Source of the DNA: Stemphylium vesicarium
Lineage: Eukaryota; Ascomycota; Dothideomycetes; Pleosporales; Pleosporaceae
Direction: 5' to 3'
NCBI GenBank assembly: GCA_004380135.1
Contig: QXCR01000006.1
Span: forward strand, 682,001 to 746,000
DNA length: 64,000 nt
Each line of letters starts with the position of its first letter. Within the stretch, counting starts at the first letter, position 1. Positions 35,814 through 47,970 of the stretch are shown piece by piece. Below the pieces are notes generated by a model. The model searched no databases. It was not told the origin of the DNA and worked only from the letters and a program-made list of their open reading frames with translations. Made by a program: the position numbers and the translations under genes.

Positions 35814-38800
35814 CTGGCAACCATGTTCCAACTGTGCGGAGCCTTCGGTGTCTCACCTTCTTTTCGCTCTTGGTTGAGAGCAGCGATATTGCATATGTTC
35901 TTGTCTAACAAAAAATCTTGTTTCCTTTCGTCTTATTTACGTTCCCGGATTGCCGCTTCTGCGATAACGGCTTTGTTTTTTTCCTTGGTCTCTTTCCTTG
36001 CCATTCGGCTCAGCAATATACCTCGCAGTTCTGTAACTTTTCTTTAAAGATCTCTTTTATGATCAACGATAGGGTTTTGGCTAGACTACGACCCGGCACC
36101 GGGCTGGACACGGTGTTTCTAGAGGTTAGCAATCACATCGCACAAGTTCGAGTACACTTTATCAAGTTGGGATCGGGAAGCTGCTTGAACGTTCATCGGA
36201 GTCATACTGTACTACTAGTAGCCAAAGACCTCGTATAGGCTCCTTACAGCCCGGTTTAGCTTGTGCTGCCGGGTTGCGTCACCCAGAGGACGCTGTAGCG
36301 CTGAATACAATGAAATACATCGCATTGCGTTCGAAATGTTTCTTACCTCCCTCATCTTCCGTGCAGTTGATCTACGAGACTTCCAGCCGCCTCGTTGCTG
36401 TCTACTAGCCTGCGCCAGTCGTCCCTGTGCGCAGGGCAATGTTAGTGCTGACGAAGAACCAGAGGGTGCAAATGGCCCGAAAAAAGTTTCGTTTGGTCTC
36501 GCCGAGCACGGGACGCCGAACTCCTTCAGAAGACAGTGCTCGGGTATGTTCCCTAGAAGAGAGCATGCACTCGCCGTGGTCAAGGCATCTGGAGTGTGCA
36601 ACAGCCCACGTGATGATGTACCTCTGACGTCTTACGGGCACGTGGCGGTTCACTGTAGAACCTCTGTGAAGTGCAGTCCTGCGCTGGAAACGGTGGTGTA
36701 AATTCAAAGCAGCCTATCACCCTTCTTCGTGTCTCCGTCGCTTAGAAGTCACATCCGCAGTTATCAAGGCTTGAATGCACTGCTGAAGTCACGCCACGTT
36801 CGTTCTGCTCAAGTGCCGACGGCGCACAGCCAGGTACGATATTTATGCATGGCCCACACCACGCCTCCAACACACTCCATCACAAACACAAAAGCAAGCC
36901 TATAGCATGCATGCAGACAAGTAGACTGAGACGAGAGTTGACGCGCTGCCATGCTCTTGCCGATCAGTAAAGGCAAAGATGCGACTCATGGGCCAGCCCT
37001 TGTTTCAGACGCCGCGTAGCTGGGGTTAGCCGCTGTCTGTGCGGAGAGGCACATCGAGAACATAGGATCGTCAGTCGCCGCGGTGAGGGGATGCGACAGT
37101 GCCATCGTCTAGGACTCGAGATGAATGGGTACGTACAGAGTTGGTTTGACTGTGGGTGGCGGTGCTGTTTGCGAAAGCGAAAGAGGACATCGCTGCAGAG
37201 AGTCATGACGGCTAAATGATTCAAGAGGGAGTACTGTACAGTGGAGGGGAGATTCGGGTGGACATTCTTGGCATAGTCCCACCGACGGCATGCAGCACGT
37301 ATCGCGTACCTGCATTCTCCACCACATCCTCCGCGGCGTACCTTCCGTCGCTACCCACCTACAACAACGAAGAACCGACCATCTCAATGCTAACCAGACT
37401 AGTAATTCTTTATGCAAAGTATACAACAAGATAATCTTCTAGACCACCTGCCCCGCCTTTATCTTCATAAGTTGCGCGCTGCATTGCCTCGGTAGGCGCA
37501 AAGAATTACTGCAAAGGCTTAGGTTAGAACACGCTATCGCGATGTGCTGTCCGAACAATCGCCTAAAGTAACACGCCGATTTACCTTAGTGGGTGATACT
37601 ACAGTAAGAATGCACTGTCGAACGGCAATCACCTACTCCGCGAGCCAACGATGCTACTATTGCCACGGCTTGGCAAGCTATGTGCTTTGGGTTCCCTTTA
37701 ACGCAGGGTCAGCGACCCGGTGCCGCACGAAAACGACATGTCGACCCTGTCCCGAGTGCTTGACACAGTTATCCAACAGCAGCGGGGCCGTCAACAAGGG
37801 AGCAGGAGGAAGGAGGGGTTAAAAAAACAAAATAGGGTCCGCAACGGCAACAGCAGTTCTGCCAACGGCTATAACTTGCTTTTCTCAGCACGCAAGTGGA
37901 AGACCATGCTGAAGCACGACGTGATACACGCTGCACGTCCACCCATGTCATAAGCTGCATGTCCAATGCCCTTCGTCTACCAAAACAGGGAATAATAGTG
38001 ACGGAAAGAGGGAAGAGCAAAGACCACTACACCACCAATTGACCAACCAAACGACCCACCCACCCATCAACGGGCGGCGGCCGCCTCCCCCGTTCTCCGC
38101 TTTCTCTCGGTGTGTGAGGTAAGTACCACACTTGCCGCTCGCCTAGCTCAGCGATGTTGACTCTAATTCGGCGCCGGTCCAAACCTTAGCAGGGCGAATT
38201 ATCGCCCTGGCTAGGTGGGTGTTCTTTCTATCAATGTCAGTCTCCCGAGGCACAAATGCACAACCAATCTTTATGCTGTGCTGCACGTTCCGAGCAAGAA
38301 GTATTGGATAGGGCATGCGGCGTGCAGCGACACCGGCCTTGTTTACCCCACAAACGAGGCTTGATGGGCGTAGGCTACTAACAACAGCGGTGGACACAAT
38401 GCCTCGGGACAAGGAAACAGAGAAACAGAGGGAGAGAGATGCAGAACAATGAGGAAAGCAACAAGACGATGCAGAATCAAATTGCCCTTCCTACACAGCA
38501 TCCCAAAGGCCTAAATTGTGGGCTCATTGTGAGCGAATCCAGGAAGAAGCAAGCAAGCCATTCGCGCCACCATCCATCTTTTACCCCTGTGTCGATCAAT
38601 CGCACAACCCCCTTCCCATGCTTCCTCCGATCCCATCTCATCTGCACGAGTCAAACCAAACTACGGGCCATTAACTTGCCTCTCTCTTAGTTAGCTTGGG
38701 GAATTTTCGCCCACACGGCGCGCTATTCGCATAGCTTGTCCTGCCTACCTTACATTGCCCTGCATCCTTTTCTTGCGTAAATAAGGCTGCTTGATCCCCC

Positions 38801-38942
38801 GACGTTTTGGTTTCTTCTCTCTCTCTCAACCTATCTCGTTCATTCCACATTCATATATACCCTTACTTCGAGTCCATCTTTCGCTCGACAACAACAACAA
38901 TAGTACCGTTTTAATACAACAACCCACACAACAATCATCAAC
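35814..38942. other. 3.1-kb gene-poor stretch upstream of the CFEM gene
   Basis: No gene can be supported. The open frames at 36215-36707 exist on both strands over the same bases and so look like chance. A minus-strand frame at 38143-38412 has no family signal. The right end (about 38810-38942) is rich in CT and CAA and fits a promoter and 5' leader for the CFEM gene. Confidence 0.5.
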
Positions 38943-39639
38943 ATGCGTTTCCAAGCTACCGTTCTCGCCGTCGTGGCCTCCGTTGCTTTCGTCGGTGCCC
39001 AGGACCTGTCTGGTATCCCTGAGTGCGCTGTACGTCTTCCCACATCTCTCGTTTCATGTGGTGTCTGGCATGCGATTGCTTCTCTATGAACAAGAGCGCG
39101 TCGCGACAATATTACATGCATTACGGCACGCGCATCCAGAACCAATTCGCTAACTCACTCGTGTTACAGATTCCCTGCTTCGTAGCCGCTCTACCCAAGT
39201 CCAACTGCGGCGTCACCGACACCGAGTGCCAGTGCACCAGCGGAAAGAGCGCAATTGAGAACGAGCTTCTCACCTGCGCACCCGAGCGCTGCGAGGAGAG
39301 CGAGATCGCCAGTACGTTCCCCACCAATTCACATCGTCCCCTAAATCACCATAATCTAACAACCCTACTTCAGGCCTTGCACCTGCCGTCTCCTCCCTCT
39401 GCGCCGCCGCCGGTGTCTCCCTTACTGATGTGCCCACCGCCGCCTCCAGCGGCAGCATGGCCATGAGCACCGGCTCCATGGCTTCCTCCATGACTGGCAG
39501 CATGGCCAGCGAGACTCCCTCCATGACCTCCGGCTCCGAGACTGGTTCCCTCCCCGAGCAGACTGAGAACGCTGCTGCCGGTAACGGTGTCGCCATCGGC
39601 GCCCTGGCCATGGGTATGGCTGCCGTCTTCGGATTGTAA
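38943..39639 (+). CDS. CFEM-domain GPI-anchored protein
   Basis: Exons 38943-39029, 39170-39311 and 39374-39639 (introns of 140 and 62 nt) encode 164 residues. The signal peptide (about 1-18) is followed by a CFEM domain with all eight cysteines: PEC, IPC, SNC, ECQC, LTC, ERC and SLC. A Ser/Thr/Met/Gly-rich stalk follows, with repeated GSM units (SGSMAMSTGSMASSMTGSMA), and the C-terminus has a GPI signal (small residues near NAAAGNG, then a hydrophobic tail ending FGL). CFEM proteins act at the cell surface in heme binding, adhesion, wall stability or host interaction. The short single-domain form fits a wall protein or a candidate effector; which one cannot be told from the sequence. The very short first exon holds only the signal peptide and first cysteine. 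Confidence 0.93.
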
Positions 39640-39808
39640 ATGCATCGGTATGATGGACGGGTCGATGAAGTTGGACGTTGGATATAGTAATGCTGGACGC
39701 CTCGCGCATTGCGAATAGAGGCAGGAATTGATACCTTTTTTACTCATCATTGTTGAGGTTTATGCTGTCAGAAGTTGCGCGTGAGTGATGTCGTCGCGCG
39801 AAGACGGT

Positions 39809-40915
39809 TCAAGCAGCGTCCAATGCGGCGACCCATTTGCCAGACCACGCCGTGAACTCATCATCCTCGCCAGCCCAACCCTTCCTCATAAGTTCAACTG
39901 CGCTCTTCGCCTCTCCACAGCACTTGCCCAATTCCTGTTTCGCCTCGTCTTCGTCGAGATCGTAGAACGCGCCCGCTACATCGTCAACGTTCTCCGGTAT
40001 CGCTTTGAGCAGTCGCATGAGTTCGTCGAGTTTCTTGCAGGGACTCAATGTCGCGCCGTTCGTTGCTGCAGCAGTAGGCTCGAGAGTGGAAGACGCAGGA
40101 TACGTCTTTAGCCTCCTCTTGATGAGAGCCTGGTATAGCATGCCCACCATCTTCAACTTCTTGACACTGTTGTCCAGGAGCTCTTTCAGCTCCTTGTCGT
40201 CCTTGCCCAGCTTGTTCTCCGCGCCAAAAATCTCATCTTCGTCGTCGCTGCCCGCTGCCTCATCATCGTCGTCGGCGACGTCCTCGCCCCACTCCTTCAA
40301 CTCCTCAATCGCATCCAGCAGCACCGCTCTAAACTCCTGCGCCTTCTTGACCACGAGGCCCACCACGCCATCCGTGCATAGTTTGAGCAGCGCGTCGCAA
40401 GCCTCCCAGACCACGCCCGTGGCCGAGAGCACTTCTTGCTTGTCTGCCTCTGTCACTTCTGCGTCCTTCTTCCCGCTCGCTTTTTGCTTCTTCTCTGCGA
40501 TATTGACGACCAGGCCCAAGATGTCTCCCCAGCTTCCTAGTAGACTCTTTACTTGTGTTTTCACCTCCGCTCGCATTATGTCCCCGATATCGCCCTTTTG
40601 CCCTTCCCGCGGCACGTAGCTCGCAGCAGCCACCATGCCGCTCAGCGGCCCTGAGCTCACATCCCCAATCTTCGAGATCAGCGCCGAGGGCGTGAGAGGA
40701 GGGTTTATGAGGAGCAGGGAGAGCGTCGTAGTGTGCGATCTCAGGAGCGTAGTCGTCGATTTGAGAACGGCGAGGGGATCGGGTATCTCAGTGGAGTCTG
40801 CAGCGGGCTGAGCGGCGTTCTTGGCCGGCGCGAGCGAGGATTGGTAGTGTGTGAGGAGCGCTTGGGTGGTTTTTGTGAGGTCGATGAGGGTGGGGAGATC
40901 TTTTGGCTTCGACAT
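39809..40915 (-). CDS. Cyclin-D1-binding protein 1-like (GCIP/CCNDBP1 family)
   Basis: One intronless frame from ATG 40915 to TGA 39809-39811 encodes 368 residues. It is almost wholly helical: an N-terminal bundle (LIDLTKTTQALLTHYQSSL, LLRSHTTTLSLLL), a central WEACDALLKL and AVLLDAIEELKEWGED helix pair, an acidic insert (DDDDEAAGSDDEDE), then VKKLKMVGMLYQALIKRRL and a C-terminal helical pair. This order and the LLKLC/YQALIKRRL elements fit the GCIP/CCNDBP1 fold, which in animals binds D-type cyclins and helix-loop-helix factors. The role in fungi is not established. Its start is 540 bp from the 3' end of the kinase-vWA gene on the same strand. Confidence 0.78.
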   Translation of the reverse strand: MSKPKDLPTLIDLTKTTQALLTHYQSSLAPAKNAAQPAADSTEIPDPLAVLKSTTTLLRSHTTTLSLLLINPPLTPSALISKIGDVSSGPLSGMVAAASYVPREGQKGDIGDIMRAEVKTQVKSLLGSWGDILGLVVNIAEKKQKASGKKDAEVTEADKQEVLSATGVVWEACDALLKLCTDGVVGLVVKKAQEFRAVLLDAIEELKEWGEDVADDDDEAAGSDDEDEIFGAENKLGKDDKELKELLDNSVKKLKMVGMLYQALIKRRLKTYPASSTLEPTAAATNGATLSPCKKLDELMRLLKAIPENVDDVAGAFYDLDEDEAKQELGKCCGEAKSAVELMRKGWAGEDDEFTAWSGKWVAALDAA

Positions 40916-41454
40916 TGTGTAGTGTGTCCGCGGAGGGTATTAGAAGACTGTATGAGTTTTTCAGAAGTAAAAGAGTGTCTTCAAGTGAAAAGTGCGGTTT
41001 GCGCGCAAGAAAACATGGGCAAAATTGTATGGCGGGAATGAGGGACACCAAAAACTTTGGCGGGGCTGTGACTCGCCTTATCGATTGCGGGTGCATTCCG
41101 TCTCTCTTGCGCACCAGTGGCCACAGGCACAGTTCTAGCAGAAACTGCATGTCGCGCATTCTTCATCACGACATCATGTGGATGGGGGAACAGTCAATCT
41201 CCTTGCGCTTCTATTTACAATTATCGTCTCTACGAAAGGCTTGCAATGGCAACGCCCAAAACCTGTTGTCTCCCGCAGGTGGTGCCACACACAGAAGCCA
41301 GAAACGCCGTGCCCGTGGGTATCATGTGTAAACTCCTTCAAACTGTTATTCTATTGTGCTTTGTCGTCAATGAAAGTAGTCGTCGAGCACTTCGTTGTTT
41401 TTCGTGCGTAGAAGCTGAGGGTCGCGACGAGGTGTACTGCCATAGACATCGTCT
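40916..41454. other. Spacer upstream of the CCNDBP1-like gene
   Basis: The 539-bp stretch holds the CCNDBP1-like promoter and the 3' flank of the kinase-vWA gene. No gene is seen. Confidence 0.4.
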
Positions 41455-44347
41455 CTAAGCTGGAAGCTGCCACGATATTCCCGGCCCTGCGTTCTGCGAA
41501 GGACCAGGCGAGATTGGCTCTTCATCCCAACTTGAGTTGAAATGACCGAGGAGCATCTTGTATACATTTCCGGTGTTAGGTTCGGTATCGATTATGTCCC
41601 TTGACAAAACAGTCAGCTCAACGTTTGACAGGAGCGTATCACGAACCACTCACATAGCGACGTCGTGTTTCTTCAGGCCTTCGTCGAGTTCGTGAAGCCG
41701 CCATGAGCCGACTGGATCATTACCAAACTGTATGAACTGTATCCCAAGCTTTTGCTTTGTACTCATCTTAGCAACGATGCTTCTGACAACTTCAGGGATA
41801 CCACAGAGCGAGTCGTCGTATCCATGCCATCTCCCATCGGTGAAGACATATATACTCTTTCTCCAGTTCTTCTCTCGTCTTATCAAGTTTCGAATGCCTT
41901 TTTTGTTGCTCATATCCCAGGCTTGGCTCAAAGCTGTGTCCATGTATGTCTCACCTCCATAGGTCACGCTGGAAAGAAGGTCAAGCATTGGTGTCCTGTT
42001 CTTCCCATGGCGTTTCTCACGAGATGTGGTGAGATGGAGATCAATCCCATCCATATCCAGTTTCTTGACAAGATATGCGAGCCCTTCGAAAGTTTCTCGA
42101 ATCTGCTCCCTATATTGCTCCATCGACGCAGAGGTATCGACGATGAAAATCTAAACAGATATGAGCTTGATCGTGAGGTTGAAAGAATTAATCGCACCTG
42201 GTCTGTTCTACTGATATTGTTCAGGTATGTTTCCGGCACCGGACACGGCAATCTATGCGGATTACGCGACCAAGACAAAACGCGCTCCATGGTAACGTAT
42301 TGCTGGGTGTTTGGGGTAGATGACGACGGAGGTGCTATGGCGGGAATGGTCGGAGTATGAGACTGGCGTTTGGCACAGGCACTTGACTCGACCAAGTCGG
42401 AGAGTGGCCTCTGCCCATTCCCGAAGCCATTGTCCCATTTACTGAATCCTCTCTGCGGTATAATGGAAGTGTGACGCCCTGATATTGTAGCTCTTTTGGT
42501 AGGATGCGAGATGTCAGGAGATGACTGCTGGGTAGCGAAGTAGGTGCTCGACACCTCACCAACTCTCCCGGTCATGGCACTACCTCCAAAACTCTCAGAG
42601 AACGGTCGGCCACTGTTCGTACTAACTGGCGACATGAATTGTGAAGGATCCATAGGTTGCAGACCCAAACCAGCATTCTTATCCTGAGGGAATTTTGGAG
42701 GTAAAGGTTGGGGAGCATGCTGAGGGCGGAAGATTGGGGGTTTTGCCATGGTCGCGGCGTTATCCAATACGCGCTTGAAATGGCTTCGAACAGTGCGTAT
42801 ATCCGGACGGCTTTCCAGGTTAAGGATGTATTCTATGATGGGGAGAACCTCGTTGATTATCGTGTAGTGGGCACCATGTTCCTTGCGGACTTCATTGTGC
42901 ATCTCTTGCACTACGTGGAGCACTGTGACCCCATTATGGAAGCACCCGTCGTAGGCCGTTTGTGAGATGGCTGGTATATTTTTAGTGGCAGCTGCGCGAC
43001 GTTCTCGATATTCTCTCAAGCCTTTGGCTCCAAGAACACACCACACGGCTGTCTCGCTGAACGTGCAGGCCAAAGACCAGACATCCTTCAGGGGATCCAA
43101 GGGCCTGCCAGTGCGTTGCTCCACCAAATCATCCTCGTTACGAAAGCACTCGGGAGCACCTGTCGCCGGTCAGGATAGAATATGATGAAGGTGAAAGTAC
43201 ATACTGAACATCTGAGTTCCTTGAATTTCTCGCCGCTGTGTCGTTTTCCTCTTTTTCTCATGAGCCGACAGATAGCTCGTACCCAAATCTGCAAGCTTGA
43301 AGATCCGGTCGAATGTCGACGCCGACGTCGAGCGGCTCGATTCGACAAGGATATTTGCAGGTTTGATGTCCTGATGTGCACTGAATACTTTAGCTTGGTG
43401 CGAAAATTGAATGCGTAGATTCGACATACCCAGTTGCAAGCTCGTGAGGACTAGATGGATCGCCCCCATAATGGATGCGTAATAGTGGATCCAGAATGCG
43501 AATACAATTGGTCCAAAACTTCAGCCTATCATCCTCACTGGTGGGGTGCTCTTCCCTGAACACTTCTTCTAGAGTTTTTCCTTCGACATACTCTAAGAGA
43601 ATATGATACCAATCGCCTTGCTTCCAGGATCCGTGGAAACCAACGATATGCTTGGCGATATCATCGTGTCGACTCAGGAGTTTGTATGCACGCACTTCGT
43701 TGTGGTGAAATATATGTCTATTCGACGGGCAAGACTTCAGTACAAAGTACTTTGGTTGTTGTTCAGTTCCAGTGCCCTGGCAAAAGGTTGTCAGTTCAGG
43801 CATGATACTGGAGAACCACTCGACTTACTGCAGGAGTCAAAGAATTATAATCTGGGTGGATTTGTATCTTGTAGGTCCATGAATCCGGGCCCTCCTTTAA
43901 CGGATCTTGGGTCAGTATTGGTAATATTGACTGGTCTTCAAGCTCCTTGTCATCGAAACGATCAGGATTGAACTCTTCCGCACAGAACTCCCATTGCAAC
44001 TTGAAAAAAACCCCGAAGAACTCTTTACAGGAGTCAGGCCAATTATCCGGGTTGCGAAAAGGAAGGTGGGCATCGGAAAGATCGTTGCGTCGGATGAAAG
44101 ACGTGATAGACGTAGCTTTACCTATGAGCCAAAGAATGACGAATATGGCCAGGTAGCTCTTCTCAATGGTCCTTAATTTGAGAATGTCGATAGCATGATA
44201 GTCTAAAACTTTCCCAAACTTTTGGCGCGTCAAGCATTCTCGGAGATCATGCCTTGGTATGAACTTCTGACCCTTGTAGTTCGATACTGGTAGGTCGTTC
44301 TTAATGCGATCGAGGATGCGGTCGACCTCATTATCGGAGCCCGGCAT
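41455..44347 (-). CDS. Protein kinase fused to a von Willebrand factor A domain
   Basis: Six exons (44347-43829, 43776-43430, 43380-43205, 43159-42198, 42150-41654, 41599-41455; introns 45-54 nt) encode 881 residues. Residues 1-173 form a helical N-terminal region. The kinase domain follows: VLKS with Lys187, HNEVRAYKLL, a catalytic loop HQDIKPAN with Asp293, ADLG (Asp320, a DFG variant) and an SAPECF motif at the third splice. After a disordered linker (about 440-640) a vWA domain begins with IFIVDTSASM, giving a complete DxSxS MIDAS (Asp673, Ser675, Ser677), then FTDGRWHGYDD and VYKMLLGHFN. All kinase and metal-site residues seem present, so phosphotransfer and metal-dependent protein binding are plausible. 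It sits in tandem with a CorA-like membrane protein. Biological role unknown. Confidence 0.9.
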
Positions 44348-45822
44348 TGGTACTCTTGAGATTAATTTGCATCTATGCTAGTGATCATGCGGAAGGGAAG
44401 CACCGCCGGTGCTAGGTGAGGGGCGATGAAGTGCTACACCGAGCACAGGTGCAGTAGAGACCAAAGGTGGAAGAAACGGCTGCGGTGGTGTTCGGCTGAG
44501 GCCACAGGTGACTAGTTAGCCACAGAAGGGGCAGCAGCGGGAAGTTATACAATAGCCTGCGCGCTCGGCTTCTACAACCCCGCGGCCGTCCCCCGATCTG
44601 GACTCGAGGGTCAGCCGCAATAGCGTCACTGTTTATCCAGCCACAAGACAGCACCTCGACGAGATGAAAATGCGAAAGCGCGAGATGACGTGCATTAGGG
44701 AACGGTGAAAGATGCTAAGCCTGCAAAGGAATTGCTGTGAACGGAATTGCGACCTATAGAAACTCTTGAGAATTGGTTGAGTAAGGCACTTCGGTACGCA
44801 TTCGATCCCACAACTCGCTAACCAGGCAGCAGGTCGAGGCCCGCCGGCAGCGCCTCACTTCGCGCAGCCATCTGCCGCTCAGCCATTGATGGTAATATGA
44901 GTTTGACGAGTAGGAGCGCTTTCTTTTACTGAAAGAGGTAAGCGACTCAATGGAAATTTGGAGGACGACGAGTTTGAGTTTGGGACATAGCCCCAGCTTC
45001 TCAGTGTATTGACGCATAGACCCACCAGTTCCACAGTTCTAGGCTTAGTTTCGCGTGGCAGGCAGGAACCATCAACCCAACTCACACTAAAGCGGATGAT
45101 ATGATGTCTTACGCTGCTTATCATCCGGCTTTTCACTGCAACTTATGTACTGCGCCTCAGCGGGCCGCTCGGGCTGTGCTCGTGGGCATGGTCCTCCACA
45201 AGGTCTCGAGGTGGGATCAGCCTCGCAACCTGCCTTAGGACATTTTGCATCACACCAAGGTTCAGCCTGGTGAGGCAACTCATGTGACGCACTAAGAACT
45301 GCCTCTGACATCCATAAGGCAACAGCAGCTCCAGCCACATACCTACGCGAAAATGGCAAGTGACCAGACGGTCCAGACCGTATTTCACCATGCAGAAAAC
45401 CGGTGAGGTGCAACGGATTTTGCATAAGCCTATCAAACTTAGTCATGAAAATGGCCAAACCCTGTCGCAGTGTGCTGCTTACAGTACGATCAGCTCACGA
45501 TCGAAACATCTACACTCATTCACCACGCACTTCTTACCTCGATGATGATAAAGACCCTAGTATTTTATCTTCTAGATACTATAAAAAAGCGCCTGAAGTC
45601 TATCGAGAGAGTATGCAATAGGATAAGAGAATCACTCACTTGGTTTGGGTTCTGGTATTATGCTGAGAAATATACAAGGGAAAAAGTCAACCCCTGAGTG
45701 GCTGGCAAGTCGACTCGCTCCTTACATATGTTTACCCAAAAAACGGAAGTCATCCAAGAAAAAGCATCAGATACTAAGGCGCCATTGTAAAGAGAAGTCG
45801 GTGAGACGTCATGTGAGCTGAC
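44348..45822. other. Spacer with weak coding traces
   Basis: The 1.5-kb stretch separates the kinase-vWA gene from the CorA-like gene. On the minus strand a frame at about 45460-45087 contains a Cys-rich piece (EPWCDAKCPKAGCEAD, RPCGGPCPRAQ). Neighbouring frames at 45136-44754 contain helical-looking pieces. They cannot be joined into one gene with acceptable splice sites, so they may be a chance signal or a gene remnant. Confidence 0.35.
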
Positions 45823-47970
45823 TTAGACGTTCGACAAGTGTCCATTCTCCAAGCCTCGGGTTGGTGACCATGTCTTCCCCGCGAGGCGGTAGATGATGTA
45901 CCAAGCAAGAAAAGTGACTGCAGTCAGGGGAAGAGCGACTGCAAGGTAGACTTTCAAACCATTCACGTACAGATTTTGCTTCCCATGCTCAAAGTTCAGG
46001 ATGTCGGTGCTCATGAACGTCTTGCCTCGCGTTAGCTGCGTGAATCGTGCGACGGAAATCTGGGTGACTTACCGCGATGAAGGTAGCCGGGAGGAAGAAG
46101 AGCGTGACCGAAGTGATAACTCGCATTGATACAGTTTCTCTCTTCGTCTTCTGGGCAATTTCATGCATATCCTGCGTTAGTGCCGTCATCCACTTGGCCG
46201 ACGCCTCAGCTTTCCTTGCGGACGACTCGCTTGCCTTTGCGCTACTGTAGTGGAGCATGCCACTGATCTATAAATGCAGAAGTTAGTGGAGTTCAAAGAC
46301 CAAGAATCTAGGCATTTGAGCCGGAAAGCTTACCAGGTCTTTGCGGTTCCCTAACATATGAAGCAACGTCTCTGTCCGCGATTGTAGCATCTTCAGGTCC
46401 TTCTCTACGCCGATAATAGATCTATTGAATCGAAAAAGCTCAGAATTGCAGTTCTCCTTTAGCTCTAGAGGGAACGAGGGGTTCTGAGCCATATCAGCAT
46501 AGTATTGTCTCAGCTCTTCCGACACTTCAGTGTTCTGTTTGAGCACGAGTAGAGCTTCTTGAGCCTTCTCTTCGATATACTGGATCTGTTGCAGATCTCT
46601 GAATGAGTGGGGCTCTTGCGAGACGTTGTGATCGTTATCGATGAACGCTGGTGCGACTTCTTCAGGCGTTCGTTTAGCGTTGGGTGATAGTATCGTTGGA
46701 ATCATCTCCATACTCGGCACGAGATCTTGTTGACTAGCTTTCGTTGAACAGCAAGTAGAATTGGTCTTGCCGAAACATTTGATGCGTTCCAGTACGGAAG
46801 TCAAGCCATCGATTTGGCGACGGTCATTAGTATTGCCGTGTACATCGTACTGAGTGGTGGAAGTAGGGCTGGCCACTAAAGTCTGCGCCCGTGATTGAAA
46901 TTCCTGTGGATTGCACCCGGAATCTATCCGCAGTGGTGGAAGACCCGTAGCACCCCGTGGGGATCTTGCAGTCGCACCTGTGCCAGATCGAGGAACCATA
47001 GGGAATGAGCCTTTCCGAGATTGCGGACTCATGGGTGGTTCTTTTGGTGACGGTAATGGGCTCGGAGCCCTGTCTGCTGGTTTCGACAATACATCTCTGG
47101 TTTGATCGAGAAGCTTTTGTTCCAGCGCATTAATGTACCATCGCCAGTTCTCACCAGACCATTCAGTCAGGAGAAGATGCGGTACTAATGATGCCGAGAA
47201 GGCTTCGCTACGCGTTTGTATGCGGGACAATGAAGACCGAGAAGATGCTTCTTCTATACGATCCTGGATCGCTTTATTGGCTTTGACAACAATCCATGAC
47301 GTGCGTCCCGTCTCAGCGTCGAATTCATGGTATACTGCTGCCTGACGAATTGACCATTTCAGGTCAGCGTCGTTCTCGCTTTGGCTTCTCTCTACAGAGC
47401 GCAGGTTGTAGCAGATCCGAAGATCGAATCCGGAGCGATTCAACGCGTGTATTGGCTTCCCCGGGTTCGTGATTCGCGACTCTTCACGGAAGCCGCTAAA
47501 GTAAGCATCCTCCGGGTATACTTGCTTTCCAAAAGGAAAAACGAAGTCTAAGAAGCAGGGGATTACTTGATAATAGGAAAATAAAAATGCAAGCATCTCG
47601 CGTGTTATGCGGAGAGAACCACGACTATGTGGCGCAGTCAGGAAACTGATATCATCAGCAATGTTCCACGAAATGCGGGGGGTAGCTACATGAATCGACA
47701 AATTGGGTTGCATTTGTCGGATTTCCAGGCCTCCCCGAGGTAGGCTTTTAGAGACTCATTGTTCTCTATGCGGGTCAGGCTGTACTTAGTTGCATCCATC
47801 TTCAAGTCTAGAAAGCCCACTGCAGCTTTCTTATGAAATAACGTGTCGCGCTGGTTGAGTCGTTGGTAGTAGCCATTGATGGTATGGCTAAGTATCTCGT
47901 CCTGTGTAAGGTTTTTTGGGTACTCGAGAAAGCCATTGAGACATTCAATAAAATGATCATCGGCTGCCAT
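45823..47970 (-). CDS. CorA-like two-transmembrane protein (fungal CorA-like transporter domain)
   Basis: Exons 47970-47690, 47645-46334, 46267-46073 and 46020-45823 (introns 44, 66 and 52 nt) encode 661 residues. An in-frame TAA lies just upstream of the ATG. The first splice restores CRFIFLTAPHSRGSL, a conserved element of fungal CorA-like proteins, followed by REMLAFLFSYYQVIPCFLDFVFPFG. The middle is partly disordered (about 265-330). A long helical region leads to two C-terminal transmembrane segments (TSVTLFFLPATFIATFMS near 580-600; VYLAVALPLTAVTFLAWYI near 620-640). The canonical GMN selectivity motif of magnesium CorA is absent at the TM1 end, where FMSTDILNF stands instead, so ion transport is unproven. 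It is tandem with the kinase-vWA gene. Confidence 0.87.

Noticed and set aside
36215..36707. Overlapping open frames on both strands
   Set aside because: Frames of 66-146 codons occur in four readings over the same bases, which fits a chance low-stop region; no motif in any of them.
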